DNA of 64,000 nucleotides from Aeropyrum camini SY1 = JCM 12091 (lineage in GTDB: Archaea; Thermoproteota; Thermoprotei_A; Sulfolobales; Acidilobaceae): NCBI RefSeq assembly GCF_000591035.1, contig NC_022521.1:992001-1056000 (forward strand), written 5' to 3'. Below, in pieces: positions 54,711-64,000 of the stretch. The position numbers and the translations under genes were made by a program. Positions within the stretch are counted from its first letter, which is position 1. Each line of letters opens with the position of its first letter. The notes under the pieces were generated by a model. That model was not told the DNA's origin. It saw only the letters and a list, made by a program, of their open reading frames with translations, and did no database searches.

Positions 54711-56036
54711 CTAGATCTCCATGCCCAGCCTTCTCAGGAGCCGTTTGTCGCGCTTCAGCTTCTTCATCATTGTCTTAAGGTTCTTGTAGTAGGTTAGCAG
54801 CTCCCTCACGTCCTCAACGCTTGTGCCGCTGCCTATGGCTATTCTCCTCATCCTCCTCTTGTCAATGATATCAGGCCTGTCTAGCTCCTCGTACGTCATA
54901 CTCTCTATTATAGCCATCCACCTCCTCATCTTCTCCTCACCCAGCTTTAGCGCCCCCTCGTCTATGCTAGCCAGCATGGAAGCACCCGGCAGCATCTGGA
55001 GGACCTTGCCCAGGGGCCCCAGCTTTCTCATAGCCTTAAGCTGTCTATATATCGTGCGCATCGTTATCCTCCCCTTCAAAACATCTTCAGCCGCCTTATC
55101 GAGCTCGCTAGCCTCCTCCAAGCTCCTTATCCTTTCAAGGAGGCTCTCCAGATCGCCCATGCCCAGTATCCTGGCGACGAACCTCCTAGGTGCAAATGGC
55201 TCCAGCTCGCTCAGAGTCTCTCCTGTACCTATGAACTTTATCCTCGCCCCCGTAACGGCTGCCGCTGTAAGGGCGCCGCCGCCGCGGGCTGTGCCATCCA
55301 TCTTAGTTATTATTATGCTGCCTATGGGGGTTGACTTATGGAACCTCTCAGCCAGGGACATAGCCTTCTGGCCTATACTCGCGTCTATAACCAGGGCCAC
55401 CTCATCAGGTCTTACCTTAGAGGCTATAGCCCTCATCTCCTCGAGCAGCTTGGCCTCCTCGCCGTGCCCGTGACGGCCAGCGGTGTCAACTATCACTACC
55501 TCGGCCCCCCGCTGGAGAAGCTCCTCCAAACCCCTCCTAGCTATATCCGCCGGGTCCCCCTCCTTCTCGCCGTAGAACATAGCCCCCGCCTCCTCAGCCA
55601 GCCTCTTGAGCTGCTCGTATGCTCCTGGCCTGTGGGTGTCGCTGCTGACCAGGCCCACCTTATAGCCGCGCCTCACATAGTAGTATGCCAGTTTTCCGGC
55701 GGTCGTAGTCTTACCCGAGCCCTGAACTCCGACGAGCAGTATGACCCACGGCGTCTTAGGCGGCTCCACCTGGGGCTCCTGCTCGCCCCCGAAAAGCTTC
55801 ACAAGCTCCTCATAAACTATCTTTATCATCCAATCCCTCCTAGTGACGCCCGGAGGGGGCTCCTCCTTGAGCGCCCTCTCCCTTATGCTCCTAGTGACGC
55901 TCAGCACCAACTTTACATTCACGTCAGCCTTTATCAACTCCCTCTGCAGATCCCTGAGGAAGGCGTCAACGGCCTTCTCATAGACTCCCCCTCCCTTCAA
56001 GAACTTGGCTACAGCCCTCCTAACGCCCTCCATCAT
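54711..56036 (-). CDS. srp54: signal recognition particle GTPase SRP54
   Basis: GTPase that targets ribosomes making membrane or secreted proteins, about 441 residues. Order: N domain helices, G domain with GVQGSGKTTTAGKLAYYY, DTHRPGAYEQLKRLA, DTAGRHGH and TKMDGTARGG, then the Met-rich M domain that binds SRP RNA (KMRRWMAIIESMT, RIAIGSGTSVEDV). I prefer the ATG at 56036, which begins in the family's usual way; a GTG at 56054 overlaps its own GGAGGTG site. Confidence 0.95.
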   Translation of the reverse strand: MMEGVRRAVAKFLKGGGVYEKAVDAFLRDLQRELIKADVNVKLVLSVTRSIRERALKEEPPPGVTRRDWMIKIVYEELVKLFGGEQEPQVEPPKTPWVILLVGVQGSGKTTTAGKLAYYYVRRGYKVGLVSSDTHRPGAYEQLKRLAEEAGAMFYGEKEGDPADIARRGLEELLQRGAEVVIVDTAGRHGHGEEAKLLEEMRAIASKVRPDEVALVIDASIGQKAMSLAERFHKSTPIGSIIITKMDGTARGGGALTAAAVTGARIKFIGTGETLSELEPFAPRRFVARILGMGDLESLLERIRSLEEASELDKAAEDVLKGRITMRTIYRQLKAMRKLGPLGKVLQMLPGASMLASIDEGALKLGEEKMRRWMAIIESMTYEELDRPDIIDKRRMRRIAIGSGTSVEDVRELLTYYKNLKTMMKKLKRDKRLLRRLGMEI

Positions 56037-56104
56037 AGGCAGCGCCAACCCCACCTCCTAAGAGTAGGAGGCTGCAGGGGATAAAGGGCATGTAGAGGCT
56101 TGTA

Positions 56105-56214
56105 CCGGAAAGCTAAAGCCCCAGGGAGGCCACATACCACTGACACTTGGGCTGTGAGGCCGTTCCGGCGGCTCCGGAGCCGCTCTGGCTGTGGGAGCGG
56201 CTGTGGGGACCGCT
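56105..56214 (+). ncRNA. candidate structured RNA between srp54 and rps13
   Basis: A GC-rich stretch that folds in several consecutive ways and codes for nothing visible. CCGGAA (56105-56110) pairs with TTCCGG (56163-56168), enclosing AGCCCCAG (56117-56124) with CTTGGGCT (56146-56153), seven of eight paired, so a two-stem hairpin with an asymmetric internal loop. Next is a perfect 16-base palindrome GCGGCTCCGGAGCCGC (56168-56183), then competing hairpins CCGCTC/GAGCGG and AGCGG/CCGCT up to 56214. It does not show SRP, RNase P or tRNA signatures. An H/ACA-like guide is possible from the pocketed hairpin. Strand is assumed. Confidence 0.4.
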
Positions 56215-56234
56215 TCGCTGGGCCGAGCCTCTAA

Positions 56235-56243
56235 CCTATATTA
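56235..56243 (+). promoter_or_regulatory. TATA box for ribosomal protein operon
   Basis: CCTATATTA; initiation near 56262 would give a short leader before the TTG of rps13 at 56279. Confidence 0.5.
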
Positions 56244-56278
56244 GGCCTTCCCCCATGTTGGAATACAGGGATTAGGCG

Positions 56279-56731
56279 TTGGCTGAGGAGACTAGCTTCA
56301 AATATATAGTCAGGATAGCGGGTGTCGATATAGATGGAGATCTAAAGCTGCCCTACGGGCTGGCCAGCATTAAGGGCATCGGATATACCACGGCCATGGC
56401 TGTAATCCGTATGCTAGGCCTCGACCCCGAGAAGAAGGTAGGTTTCCTGACGGAAGAGGAGATTAGAAGGCTGGACGAAGTCCTGAGGGATATAACCCAG
56501 CTCGGCCTTCCTAAATGGCTCTACAATAGGAGGAGAGACTACGAGACTGGAAAGGATCTCCATCTCATAGGCAACGAGCTGATATTCTACGCTAGGAGGG
56601 ATATAGAGAGGGAGATGAAGATCGGGTCGTGGAGGGGTATAAGGCATAAGTACGGGCTGAAGGTCAGAGGCCAGAGGACGAGGACCACGGGCAGGCTGGG
56701 CATGACAATAGGCGTCCGCAAGAAGAGGTAG
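56279..56731 (+). CDS. rps13: 30S ribosomal protein S13 (uS13)
   Basis: Head protein of the small subunit that contacts tRNA and L5. 150 residues. It has [31 protein letters not shown] at the N-terminus (helix-two-turn-helix), and the conserved C-terminal [21 protein letters not shown]. The TTG start at 56279 is the first one after the TATA box. It leads the archaeal alpha-operon-like cluster S13-S4-S11-Rpo3. Confidence 0.97.
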   Translation: MAEETSFKYIVRIAGVDIDGDLKLPYGLASIKGIGYTTAMAVIRMLGLDPEKKVGFLTEEEIRRLDEVLRDITQLGLPKWLYNRRRDYETGKDLHLIGNELIFYARRDIEREMKIGSWRGIRHKYGLKVRGQRTRTTGRLGMTIGVRKKR

Positions 56732-56750
56732 CCCTCGGGGGTGGGGGGTT

Positions 56751-57266
56751 ATGGGCGATCCCAGGAAGCCTAGGAAGAAGTGGGAGGGCCCGAAGCACCC
56801 GTGGATAAAGGAGAGGCTGGAGCGTGAGAGGGAGCTTATGGGGCGTTACGGGCTGAGGAATAAGAAGGAGCTTTGGAAGGCCGAGACGCTGGCTAGGAGG
56901 TTTAGGCATAGGGCAAGGAGCCTGCTAGGGCTGCCGCCGGAGGTTAGGAGAGAGGCTTCGCGGGTACTTGTCGAGAGCCTGTACAGGATGGGGCTGATAG
57001 ACAACCCGAATGTAGACATCGACGAGGTCCTGGGTATAAACGCTGAGAAGGTTCTGGAGAGGAGGCTCCAGACGATAGTGTATAAGAAGGGGCTGGCGAA
57101 TACCATATACCAGGCCAGGCAGCTTGTGGTACACGGCCACATAGCCATAGCTGGCCGGAGGGTCACAAGCCCCGGCTACCTGGTCAGCAGGGAGGAGGAG
57201 AAGCTAATAGATTATGCCCCTGGAAGCCCGTTTAAGGAGAAGGCGGAGGAAGCTGCACAGGCGTAG
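56751..57266 (+). CDS. rps4: 30S ribosomal protein S4 (uS4)
   Basis: Assembly-initiating small-subunit protein, 171 residues. It opens with [41 protein letters not shown], typical of the archaeal form, and has the S4 RNA-binding domain in [36 protein letters not shown] start preceded by GGGGGTGGGGGG. Second gene of the operon. Confidence 0.97.
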   Translation: MGDPRKPRKKWEGPKHPWIKERLERERELMGRYGLRNKKELWKAETLARRFRHRARSLLGLPPEVRREASRVLVESLYRMGLIDNPNVDIDEVLGINAEKVLERRLQTIVYKKGLANTIYQARQLVVHGHIAIAGRRVTSPGYLVSREEEKLIDYAPGSPFKEKAEEAAQA

Positions 57267-57281
57267 AGGGGGTGTTGAGTA

Positions 57282-57683
57282 TTGGCTATGTACCCGAGGG
57301 AGCTTAAGTGGGGTGTAGCCCACATTTATAGTAGCTTCAACAACACGCACGTCCACATCACAGACCTCACAGGGGCTGAAACGGTAGCCAGGGTGACTGG
57401 GGGTATGGTTGTTAAGGCCGATAGAGAGAAGCCAAGCCCCTACGCAGCCATGATAGCCGCCAGCAGGGCGGCTCAGAAGGCTATGGAGCGCGGTATAGCG
57501 GCTATACACATTAAAGTCAGGGCGCCCGGCGGCCACGGCCCCAAGACCCCGGGGCCTGGGGCCCAGGCCGCTATAAGAGCTCTAGCCAGGGCTGGCTTCA
57601 TAATAGGCAGGATCGAGGATGTAACGCCGATACCCCACGACACCACGAGGAGGCCGGGCGGCAGAAGGGGTAGGAGGGTATAG
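57282..57683 (+). CDS. rps11: 30S ribosomal protein S11 (uS11)
   Basis: Platform protein of the small subunit, 133 residues. It shows [36 protein letters not shown], and the basic conserved tail [23 protein letters not shown] with [18 protein letters not shown]. The TTG start is 15 bases after S4. Confidence 0.98.
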   Translation: MAMYPRELKWGVAHIYSSFNNTHVHITDLTGAETVARVTGGMVVKADREKPSPYAAMIAASRAAQKAMERGIAAIHIKVRAPGGHGPKTPGPGAQAAIRALARAGFIIGRIEDVTPIPHDTTRRPGGRRGRRV

Positions 57684-57765
57684 CCTCCGGGAGACTCATG
57701 CCCATCGGCCAATATGTTTTCACCGGGTTTAGCACCAGCCAGCATGGTTGCGGGGTGTCTATTCG

Positions 57766-58985
<1,220 letters not shown>

Positions 58986-59014
58986 GCCTAGGGTCATCGG
59001 GATAGTGTGGGGGT

Positions 59015-59488
59015 TTGAGTCTGTTGGCCGGCGATGGAGAATCTAGGGAGATCGTTGTTGACGGGTCCGGCATGATAATGGGCCGCCTGGCCAGCCTGGT
59101 GGCCAAGCTCCTGCTGGCCGGGTGGAGTGTGAAGGTGGTTAACGCCGAGAAGATAGTGTTGAGCGGCGACCCGAAGATGGTTGTGGAGAGCTATAGGAGG
59201 ACGGTCCTGGGGGTTAAGAGCCGCTTCAGCCATAAGTGGAGGCCTAAGAGGCCTAGGACCCCCCAGAGGCTGTTTAAACACGCTGTGAGGGGGATGCTGC
59301 CCAGGAATAAGGCTAGGGGTAGGGTGGCGCTTTCAAGGCTTAAGGTGTATGTGGGTGTGCCCGAGGAGCTTAAGAACAGGGAGTTGGTTAGGTTCCCCGA
59401 GGCCGATGCATCAAGGCTCGGAGCCCACTTTATCGAGCTCGGAGCCGTGGCCAGGCAGCTCGGGTGGAAGGGGGGTGTTGAGAAGTGA
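59015..59488 (+). CDS. rpl13: 50S ribosomal protein L13 (uL13)
   Basis: Large-subunit protein needed early in assembly, 157 residues. EIVVDGSGMIMGRLASLVAKLLLAGWSVKVVNAEKIVLSG and RTPQRLFKHAVRGMLPRNKARGR are family hallmarks. Either TTG at 59015 or 59024 may start it. Overlaps S9 by four bases. Confidence 0.96.
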   Translation: MSLLAGDGESREIVVDGSGMIMGRLASLVAKLLLAGWSVKVVNAEKIVLSGDPKMVVESYRRTVLGVKSRFSHKWRPKRPRTPQRLFKHAVRGMLPRNKARGRVALSRLKVYVGVPEELKNRELVRFPEADASRLGAHFIELGAVARQLGWKGGVEK

Positions 59489-59958
59489 GCGCCGAGCAGG
59501 CCCCACCGGTTGAGAGGATAGTGATATCCACGGGGAAGAGGAAGAGGGCCATAGCGAGGGCTGTGATAAGGCCTGGCAAGGGTAGGGTGTGGATTAACGG
59601 TGTCCCCCTCGAGATATATCCGATAGAGATGGCGAGGATAAAGATGATGGAGCCCCTGCTAATAGCGGGTGAGAGCGTAAGAAACCTCGTAGACATAAGA
59701 GTTAGAGTAGAAGGAGGAGGTGTAATGGGGCAGGCCGACGCCGTGAGGATGGCGATAGCCCGCGGGCTCGTCGAGTTCTTCAGGTGTGAGGAGAGCGACG
59801 ATGAAGTGTGTAGGAGGATGGACAAGATAAGCAGAGACCTTAAAACGGCGTTCTTGGAGCACGACAGGACCATGCTCGTGGGTGACCCTAGGAGGACGGA
59901 GCCGGAGAAGTACATGAGGTATAGCGCCAGGAGGAGATGGCAGAAGTCGTACAGGTGA
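59485..59958 (+). CDS. rps9: 30S ribosomal protein S9 (uS9)
   Basis: Small-subunit protein whose C-terminal tail reaches the P-site tRNA, 157 residues. ISTGKRKRAIARAVIRPGKGRVWINGVPLEI and VRVEGGGVMGQADAVRMAIARGLVEF match; the end PEKYMRYSARRRWQKSYR is the archaeal type. The GTG start overlaps the L13 stop. Confidence 0.97.
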   Translation: MSAEQAPPVERIVISTGKRKRAIARAVIRPGKGRVWINGVPLEIYPIEMARIKMMEPLLIAGESVRNLVDIRVRVEGGGVMGQADAVRMAIARGLVEFFRCEESDDEVCRRMDKISRDLKTAFLEHDRTMLVGDPRRTEPEKYMRYSARRRWQKSYR

Positions 59959-59964
59959 CACGCC

Positions 59965-60198
59965 ATGCTACCCCCCGTCAGGTGTTTCACGTGCGGCAGG
60001 CCCTTAGGCCACCTCTGGCCCAGGTTCAGGGAGCTGGTGGCCTCGGGGAAGACCCCTGGCGAGGCTCTTGACGAGCTAGGCGTCGACAGGTACTGCTGCA
60101 GGAGGACGCTGTTCACCAGCGTGACGTACATAGAGCAGGCCGCAAAATATAGGGTCGGGATACCTGTTCCTCCAGAGAGGCTTAAGATCTGGGGGTGA
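59965..60198 (+). CDS. rpo10: DNA-directed RNA polymerase subunit N (Rpo10)
   Basis: Small zinc-binding polymerase subunit, 77 residues. The zinc ligands are RCFTCGRPLGH and YCCRRTLFT, the atypical C-x2-C...CC motif known for Rpo10/Rpb10. Placement six bases after S9 and before S2 is standard in archaea. Confidence 0.97.
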   Translation: MLPPVRCFTCGRPLGHLWPRFRELVASGKTPGEALDELGVDRYCCRRTLFTSVTYIEQAAKYRVGIPVPPERLKIWG

Positions 60199-60206
60199 AG
60201 TAGGCC

Positions 60207-60824
60207 GTGAGCACACAGGTTAGGGAGACGCTTGTCCCCGCGGAGCTCTATAGAAAGGCTGGCGTGGTATACGGCACCCAGATATGCACTAGGTATATGA
60301 GGCAGTTTGTCCACAGGATACTGCCTGAGGGGTACTACCAGCTAGACTATCTCAAGATCGATGAGAGGCTGGCGATAGCGGCCAAGTTCCTCTCAATGTT
60401 CGAGCCTGAGAAGATAGCTGTGGTCAGCGTCAGGATATACGGTCAGAAGCCTGTGAGGATGATGTGTGAGAGGATAGGGTGCAAAGCCATAACCGGCCGT
60501 ATAATACCGGGCACCTTCACCAACCCGAACCTAGAGCACTATGTAGAGCCGGACGTTGTCATGGTCACAGACCCCAGGATGGACAGGCAGGCCGTTGTGG
60601 AGGCCAGCAAAGTAGGCGTCCCTGTAGTAGCCCTAGCAGACACAGACAACAGCATAGAGAACCTCGACCTAGTCATACCGGCTAACAACAGGGGGAGGAG
60701 GAGCCTAGCCCTCATCTACTGGATACTGACGAGGGAGATACTGAGGAGGAGGGGTGTGCTAAAGCCTGACGAGGACCTCGACGTGAGCTACGAAGAATTC
60801 ATGGCCAGGAAAGTGTTCAAATAG
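60207..60824 (+). CDS. rps2: 30S ribosomal protein S2 (uS2)
   Basis: Small-subunit protein, 205 residues, archaeal SA-type. [53 protein letters not shown], and [34 protein letters not shown] are diagnostic. Last gene of the rightward operon. Confidence 0.97.
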   Translation: MSTQVRETLVPAELYRKAGVVYGTQICTRYMRQFVHRILPEGYYQLDYLKIDERLAIAAKFLSMFEPEKIAVVSVRIYGQKPVRMMCERIGCKAITGRIIPGTFTNPNLEHYVEPDVVMVTDPRMDRQAVVEASKVGVPVVALADTDNSIENLDLVIPANNRGRRSLALIYWILTREILRRRGVLKPDEDLDVSYEEFMARKVFK

Positions 60825-60851
60825 CCACAATACCCCCAGGGGCCACCCTCT

Positions 60852-60874
60852 CTCCAGTCACTGATAAACTGGAG
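60852..60874. terminator. hairpin between convergent genes
   Basis: CTCCAGT (60852-60858) and ACTGGAG (60868-60874) form a perfect 7-bp stem between rps2 and the convergent UPF0201 gene, with T-rich ATTTTACTTTTACT near 60900. A terminator role for the ribosomal operon is plausible. Confidence 0.4.
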
Positions 60875-60908
60875 TCTCGAGGACCTCGCCGGGATAGTTA
60901 TTTTACTT

Positions 60909-61361
60909 TTACTCGGGCATCCTCCTCTCGAAGACTGGCCTCCCCCTGACAGTGGGGGGCGCGAGCCAGTCTATAACCTCCCTCACGTTGGGGTGTTCTA
61001 TCGTGATCCTTATAGCTCCCATGGGGCTCTCGTGGTCGCTTGACACGAAGCTTAACCTGCCCTTGTAAGCGGCCTGCTTGTGGAGGTGTATAATCATCCT
61101 GTCAGGGCCCTGCAGGCCCTTCTTCATTGCCCCCCTGGCCGCATCCAGTATCCTCTCAGCCCGCAGTATGCTGTGCAGCCTGGAGAGGCTTGCTAGGGTT
61201 GACGACTCCCCCACGAGTATCTCCGTGCTCCCGATCTTCTCAAACCTGACTGTATCGGGCTCCACCACGTTCCTAACGGCTTTCAAAACCTTCTCCCTAT
61301 CCTCGGTAGGCCTGACCTCGGCCTCCACAGTCACCCTAACCCTACTACGGGTCCCCTCCAC
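60909..61361 (-). CDS. UPF0201 family protein
   Basis: About 150 residues from the GTG at 61361, which follows GAGGGTGG; the frame is open to 61400. It has the family pattern RVRVTVEAEVRPTEDREKVLKAVRNV, LRAERILDAARGAM, and HLHKQAAYKGRLSFV, a small alpha/beta fold thought to bind RNA. It overlaps the UPF0200 kinase-like gene by 17 bases, an association seen widely in archaea. Its function is undetermined. Confidence 0.85.
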   Translation of the reverse strand: MEGTRSRVRVTVEAEVRPTEDREKVLKAVRNVVEPDTVRFEKIGSTEILVGESSTLASLSRLHSILRAERILDAARGAMKKGLQGPDRMIIHLHKQAAYKGRLSFVSSDHESPMGAIRITIEHPNVREVIDWLAPPTVRGRPVFERRMPE

Positions 61362-61908
61362 AGGCCGCCACCCTCGCAGCCCTTCTAGCCTCGAGCTCAA
61401 GGTCCTCCAGGCTCCCAGTATTTACTATTAGATAGTCCGAGAGGGCTAAAGCCTCACCCACCCCGAGCTTTAGGTTGCTGGCGTCCCTAAGAGCCAGGAC
61501 CTCCTCTAGAGTCTCGCCGGCCCTCCGCCTCCTCATAAGCCTCTCAAGCCTCCTCTTCCTCGGCGCGTACACGCCAACCACGAACACCCGCCACCCGGCG
61601 CTGGCGAGGACCTCAGCCTCCTCAACGCTTCTAAGCCCGTCTAGGACATAGGACCTCCCGGGCTCTAGCCTTTCTATGAGGAGTCTCGCTACTGCAGCCC
61701 TCCCAAGCTCCTCCCTGAGCGTCCTTGCAACCCTCTCAACGTTCTCGGGCGTCGGCTCCAACCCTCTTCTAACCGTCTCCTCCCTAACCACATCACCCAT
61801 AACTCTAACCTCCACCCCAAGCTCCTCAGCGATTATCCTGGCTGCAACGCTCTTACCACTTCCCGGAAGCCCGGTAACGGCTACTATGAGCCCCTGGGGC
61901 GGGGCCAA
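61345..61908 (-). CDS. UPF0200 P-loop kinase-like protein
   Basis: A 187-residue nucleotide-kinase-like protein. Walker A is AVTGLPGSGKSVAARI, with VRVMGDVVREE and LDGLRSVEEAEVL following, and a basic lid region RKRRLERLMRRRRAGETLEE. It resembles dephospho-CoA and adenylate kinases, but its substrate is not known. It lies seven bases after the aminotransferase gene and overlaps UPF0201. Confidence 0.85.
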   Translation of the reverse strand: MAPPQGLIVAVTGLPGSGKSVAARIIAEELGVEVRVMGDVVREETVRRGLEPTPENVERVARTLREELGRAAVARLLIERLEPGRSYVLDGLRSVEEAEVLASAGWRVFVVGVYAPRKRRLERLMRRRRAGETLEEVLALRDASNLKLGVGEALALSDYLIVNTGSLEDLELEARRAARVAACGGDP

Positions 61909-61915
61909 AGCCTCC

Positions 61916-63091
61916 TCACCCGCCGAACTCCTCCAGGGCCTCTAGCAGCGCGTCCAGGTCCTCGCTAGAGTTGTAGAAGTGGATTGAAACCCTGATGCTC
62001 CCGGGCCTGACGGACGCCACTATACCGCGGGACTCGAGGAACCTGCCTAGCCTTTCCGGCTCCCTATGCCTGAAAACCACTATACCAGCCGTCATGCCCC
62101 GTGGGGTCACAGTCTCTACCCCCATGCTGGCTAGCGAGTCTATGAGCCGCTGGACCAGCCTTCCCGTGTGGCTGTTGTAGAGGCCGGGCGCGTCGTAGAC
62201 GGTGAGGAGCTTTAGAGAAGCCTTTAGGCTCACGAACGCTATGGCGGGCCATGTCCCCCACTCCAGCACCTTAGCGTCTCTCGCCCTCCTAAACTCTGAG
62301 AGGTCGAAGGGCCTCGAGAAGAGGGGCTCCCCCCTCGCAAGCCTCTCCATCACAGAGTCGTCGATAGCCATCCAGCCGGAGAACATGGGGTCGAGGCTTG
62401 GGAGGAGCTCCTGGGAGACGTAGGCGAAGCCGCCTCCGTGGAGGCCTAGGAGCCACTTGTAGCTCCCTGTAAACGCCGCGTCAAGCCCTAGCTTCTTAAC
62501 GTCGAGAGGGTGGACGCCCGCGGCGTGGAAGACGTCGCTCACCATCAACGCACCGTGGCTGTGGGCCAGCTCGGCGAGGGCCCTCAGGTTCTCCCTACAC
62601 CCCGTTATCCAGGAGACCATGTCCACGTATACTATGGAGGTGTTGTCGTCAACAAGCCTCTCGAACCCATCGAGGCCCACGCAGCCGTCGGTGGCGCGGG
62701 CTATCCTCACCTCTCGTATAAGCCCCCTCCTAGCCATGGCGTGGAACGTATAGACGCCGGTGGGGAAGTTGGTCTCGCTCACCACAACGTTAGACTCCCG
62801 CGGGAGCTTCAGGCTGGAGAGGAATGCGTTAAGCCCGTATGACACCCCGGGTACGGCAGCCACCTCCTCCAGCTTCGCCCCCACCATAGAGGCGAAAAGC
62901 CTCCTCGCCTCCACTATGTCCTCCAGAGCCTCGCCCCAAGGCTCCCCCTCTCTGTTCCACAGGTCGAGGAAACCCTCTACAGCCTCCTTGACGTCGAGCG
63001 TCAGGGGGCCAGCGCCGGCGGTGTCGAGATATATCTTCCTGGAGAATATGGGGATCCGAGACCTAACCTCTGTTAGCCAAGAGCTGCTCAA
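61916..63091 (-). CDS. class V aminotransferase (cysteine desulfurase/kynureninase-like)
   Basis: A PLP enzyme of about 391 residues. The PLP lysine is in TGSYKWLLGLHGGGFAYV, the Asp that contacts the ring in LMVSDVFHAAGV, and the N-terminus reads KIYLDTAGAGPLTLDV, all of the class V fold. I chose the TTG at 63091 because GAGGTG precedes it; GTGs at 63097, 63100 and 63118 are alternatives. No obvious active-site cysteine loop of a SufS/IscS was identified, so desulfurase activity is uncertain. It is transcribed with UPF0200. Confidence 0.82.
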   Translation of the reverse strand: MSSSWLTEVRSRIPIFSRKIYLDTAGAGPLTLDVKEAVEGFLDLWNREGEPWGEALEDIVEARRLFASMVGAKLEEVAAVPGVSYGLNAFLSSLKLPRESNVVVSETNFPTGVYTFHAMARRGLIREVRIARATDGCVGLDGFERLVDDNTSIVYVDMVSWITGCRENLRALAELAHSHGALMVSDVFHAAGVHPLDVKKLGLDAAFTGSYKWLLGLHGGGFAYVSQELLPSLDPMFSGWMAIDDSVMERLARGEPLFSRPFDLSEFRRARDAKVLEWGTWPAIAFVSLKASLKLLTVYDAPGLYNSHTGRLVQRLIDSLASMGVETVTPRGMTAGIVVFRHREPERLGRFLESRGIVASVRPGSIRVSIHFYNSSEDLDALLEALEEFGG

Positions 63092-63183
63092 ACACACCAC
63101 ACCTCTAAGGCCTGACACTATTGTGAGGAGGCCAGGCTAGAAAACGGTTGAGAGCGGGCCGTACGGGGGGCTCTCTCGGGTGG

Positions 63184-64000
63184 CTACATTTTTTCCAGGG
63201 GCTCGACGCCCAGGAGCCTGAGCCCCTCTCCTATGACGCTCTTCACTAGGAGGACGAGCGCGGCCTTGGCGTGCCTGGCCCCCTCCCACTCCTCGTGTAT
63301 AACACTGTCCTTCTGGTACCACGAGTTGAACATGTCGGCGAGCCTCAGCAGGTAGGATGCTAGGTCCTCTGGAGCTAGGTCGTCGGCAGCTTTTGCCGAT
63401 ACTAGGGGGAACCGGAGTGCCTCCACGAAGATCTCCCTCCTAGCACCCTCTTCCAGGCTGGCCGGGTGGGCCTTGAGATAGTCTATCTCACCGTGTTTCT
63501 CCAGGATGCTCGAGGCCCTGGCGTGCGTGTACTGGAGGTAAGGCGCTGTGTTCTCCTTCAAGTCTAGTATCCTCTCCACGTCAAGCGTTATCGGCTTCAG
63601 CCTACCAGGCCTAACCAGGGCGAACCTTATGGCCCCCACTGCGATCTTCTCCGCAGTAGCCTCTATCCACCCCCTATCGGCGCCGGGGTTCCTGGACTCG
63701 ACCTCCCTAACGCTCCTGGCCTTCGCCATATCCAGGAGCTCGTCCAGAGTCACATACTCCCCCCTCCTGCTGCTCATCCTCCTCCCGGGGAGGCTGACTA
63801 TCTCGTAGTCATAGTGCATCATGTTGAGGGCCTCCCTCCTGTAGCCCAGCCCCAGGAGGGCCAGCCTTATCTGGAGCTGGGGCAGCCTCTGGTCAGCCCC
63901 TATCACGTTTATAACCCTGTCGGCCCCTGTCACCCTAAACTTGTACACGCTATAAGCCAGATCTCTCGTCGTGTAGAGCGTGGTGCCGTCGCTCCTCACA
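63184..64000 (-). CDS. argS: arginyl-tRNA synthetase, C-terminal part (partial at window edge)
   Basis: The last 271 or more residues of class I ArgRS; the frame runs off the right end. It contains DGTTLYTTRDLAYSVYKF, INVIGADQRLPQLQI, and RRMSSRRGEYVTLDELLD, where MSSRRG stands in the place of the KMSKS loop, as is common in ArgRS. ENTAPYLQYTHARASSILEKHG begins the anticodon-binding domain, which ends with the typical final residues of the family. Partial but confident. Confidence 0.95.
   Translation of the reverse strand, partial: VRSDGTTLYTTRDLAYSVYKFRVTGADRVINVIGADQRLPQLQIRLALLGLGYRREALNMMHYDYEIVSLPGRRMSSRRGEYVTLDELLDMAKARSVREVESRNPGADRGWIEATAEKIAVGAIRFALVRPGRLKPITLDVERILDLKENTAPYLQYTHARASSILEKHGEIDYLKAHPASLEEGARREIFVEALRFPLVSAKAADDLAPEDLASYLLRLADMFNSWYQKDSVIHEEWEGARHAKAALVLLVKSVIGEGLRLLGVEPLEKM

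Noticed and set aside
55338-56084. 248-codon frame opposite srp54
   Set aside because: Entirely antisense to srp54, with no domain pattern.

Overview
The window is a gene-dense chromosomal segment of a hyperthermophilic, aerobic crenarchaeon, most likely Aeropyrum or a close relative. The evidence is the archaeal ribosomal protein and RNA polymerase gene order (S13-S4-S11-Rpo3-L18e-L13-S9-Rpo10-S2), an archaeal tRNA-splicing endonuclease, SRP54, Pth2, GatCAB, a half-size heme A synthase of the kind known from Aeropyrum, many TTG and GTG starts, AGG/AGA/ATA-rich codon use, and TATA boxes about 25 bases from many starts (leaderless or short-leader genes). I found no tRNA or rRNA gene, CRISPR array, insertion sequence or prophage. 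Base and codon use look uniform.

Layout: (1) 1-2.8 kb, RNA-processing genes: tRNA endonuclease (cut by the window edge), Grc3/Clp1-type polynucleotide kinase, macrodomain protein and a UbiX-like flavin prenyltransferase. (2) 3.0-7.0 kb, two tandem radical SAM/SPASM proteins (candidates for the last steps of siroheme-dependent heme synthesis), a class II aldolase and an aldo/keto reductase. (3) 7.0-10.5 kb, CoA-binding protein, Pth2, pyrBI, HD-domain protein, CutA. (4) 10.6-21.1 kb, an acyl-CoA island: a complete 2-oxoacid dehydrogenase complex (E3-E2-E1beta-E1alpha), an acyl-CoA dehydrogenase, a split B12-dependent acyl-CoA mutase with its MeaB-type chaperone, and a BtuF-like protein. The mutase carries isobutyryl-CoA-mutase rather than methylmalonyl-CoA-mutase specificity residues, so the island reads as branched-chain (valine-type) oxoacid catabolism.

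(5) 21.1-32.2 kb, mixed: DUF309-like protein, ZIP transporter, pyrophosphatase, a secreted anchored protein, compact heme A synthase, gcvT behind a strongly structured leader, a divergent QueD-like protein, three poorly known genes, and the sufC-sufB-sufD Fe-S assembly genes. (6) 32.3-35.8 kb, a large secreted coiled-coil protein divergent from a membrane-anchored winged-helix regulator; the shared intergenic region carries a cluster of GGAAC/GTTCC palindromes. I regard this as a candidate undescribed envelope-sensing system. (7) 35.9-41.4 kb, citrate synthase, a CitG-like protein and gatCAB.

(8) 41.4-49.7 kb, a respiratory island: membrane-anchored monoheme cytochrome c, a 44-residue one-helix protein, oxidase subunit II (CuA), Sco, a thioredoxin-CcdA fusion, a PCuAC-type copper chaperone, a methyltransferase, Rieske protein, cytochrome b and VKOR. 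Oxidase subunit I is absent from the window. (9) 49.7-54.2 kb, an ABC importer of the ferric-iron type. (10) 54.2-60.8 kb, a TrmY-like protein, SRP54, a structured-RNA candidate, and the ribosomal protein/RNA polymerase operon. (11) 60.9-64 kb, UPF0201 and UPF0200 proteins, a class V aminotransferase, and arginyl-tRNA synthetase (cut by the right edge).
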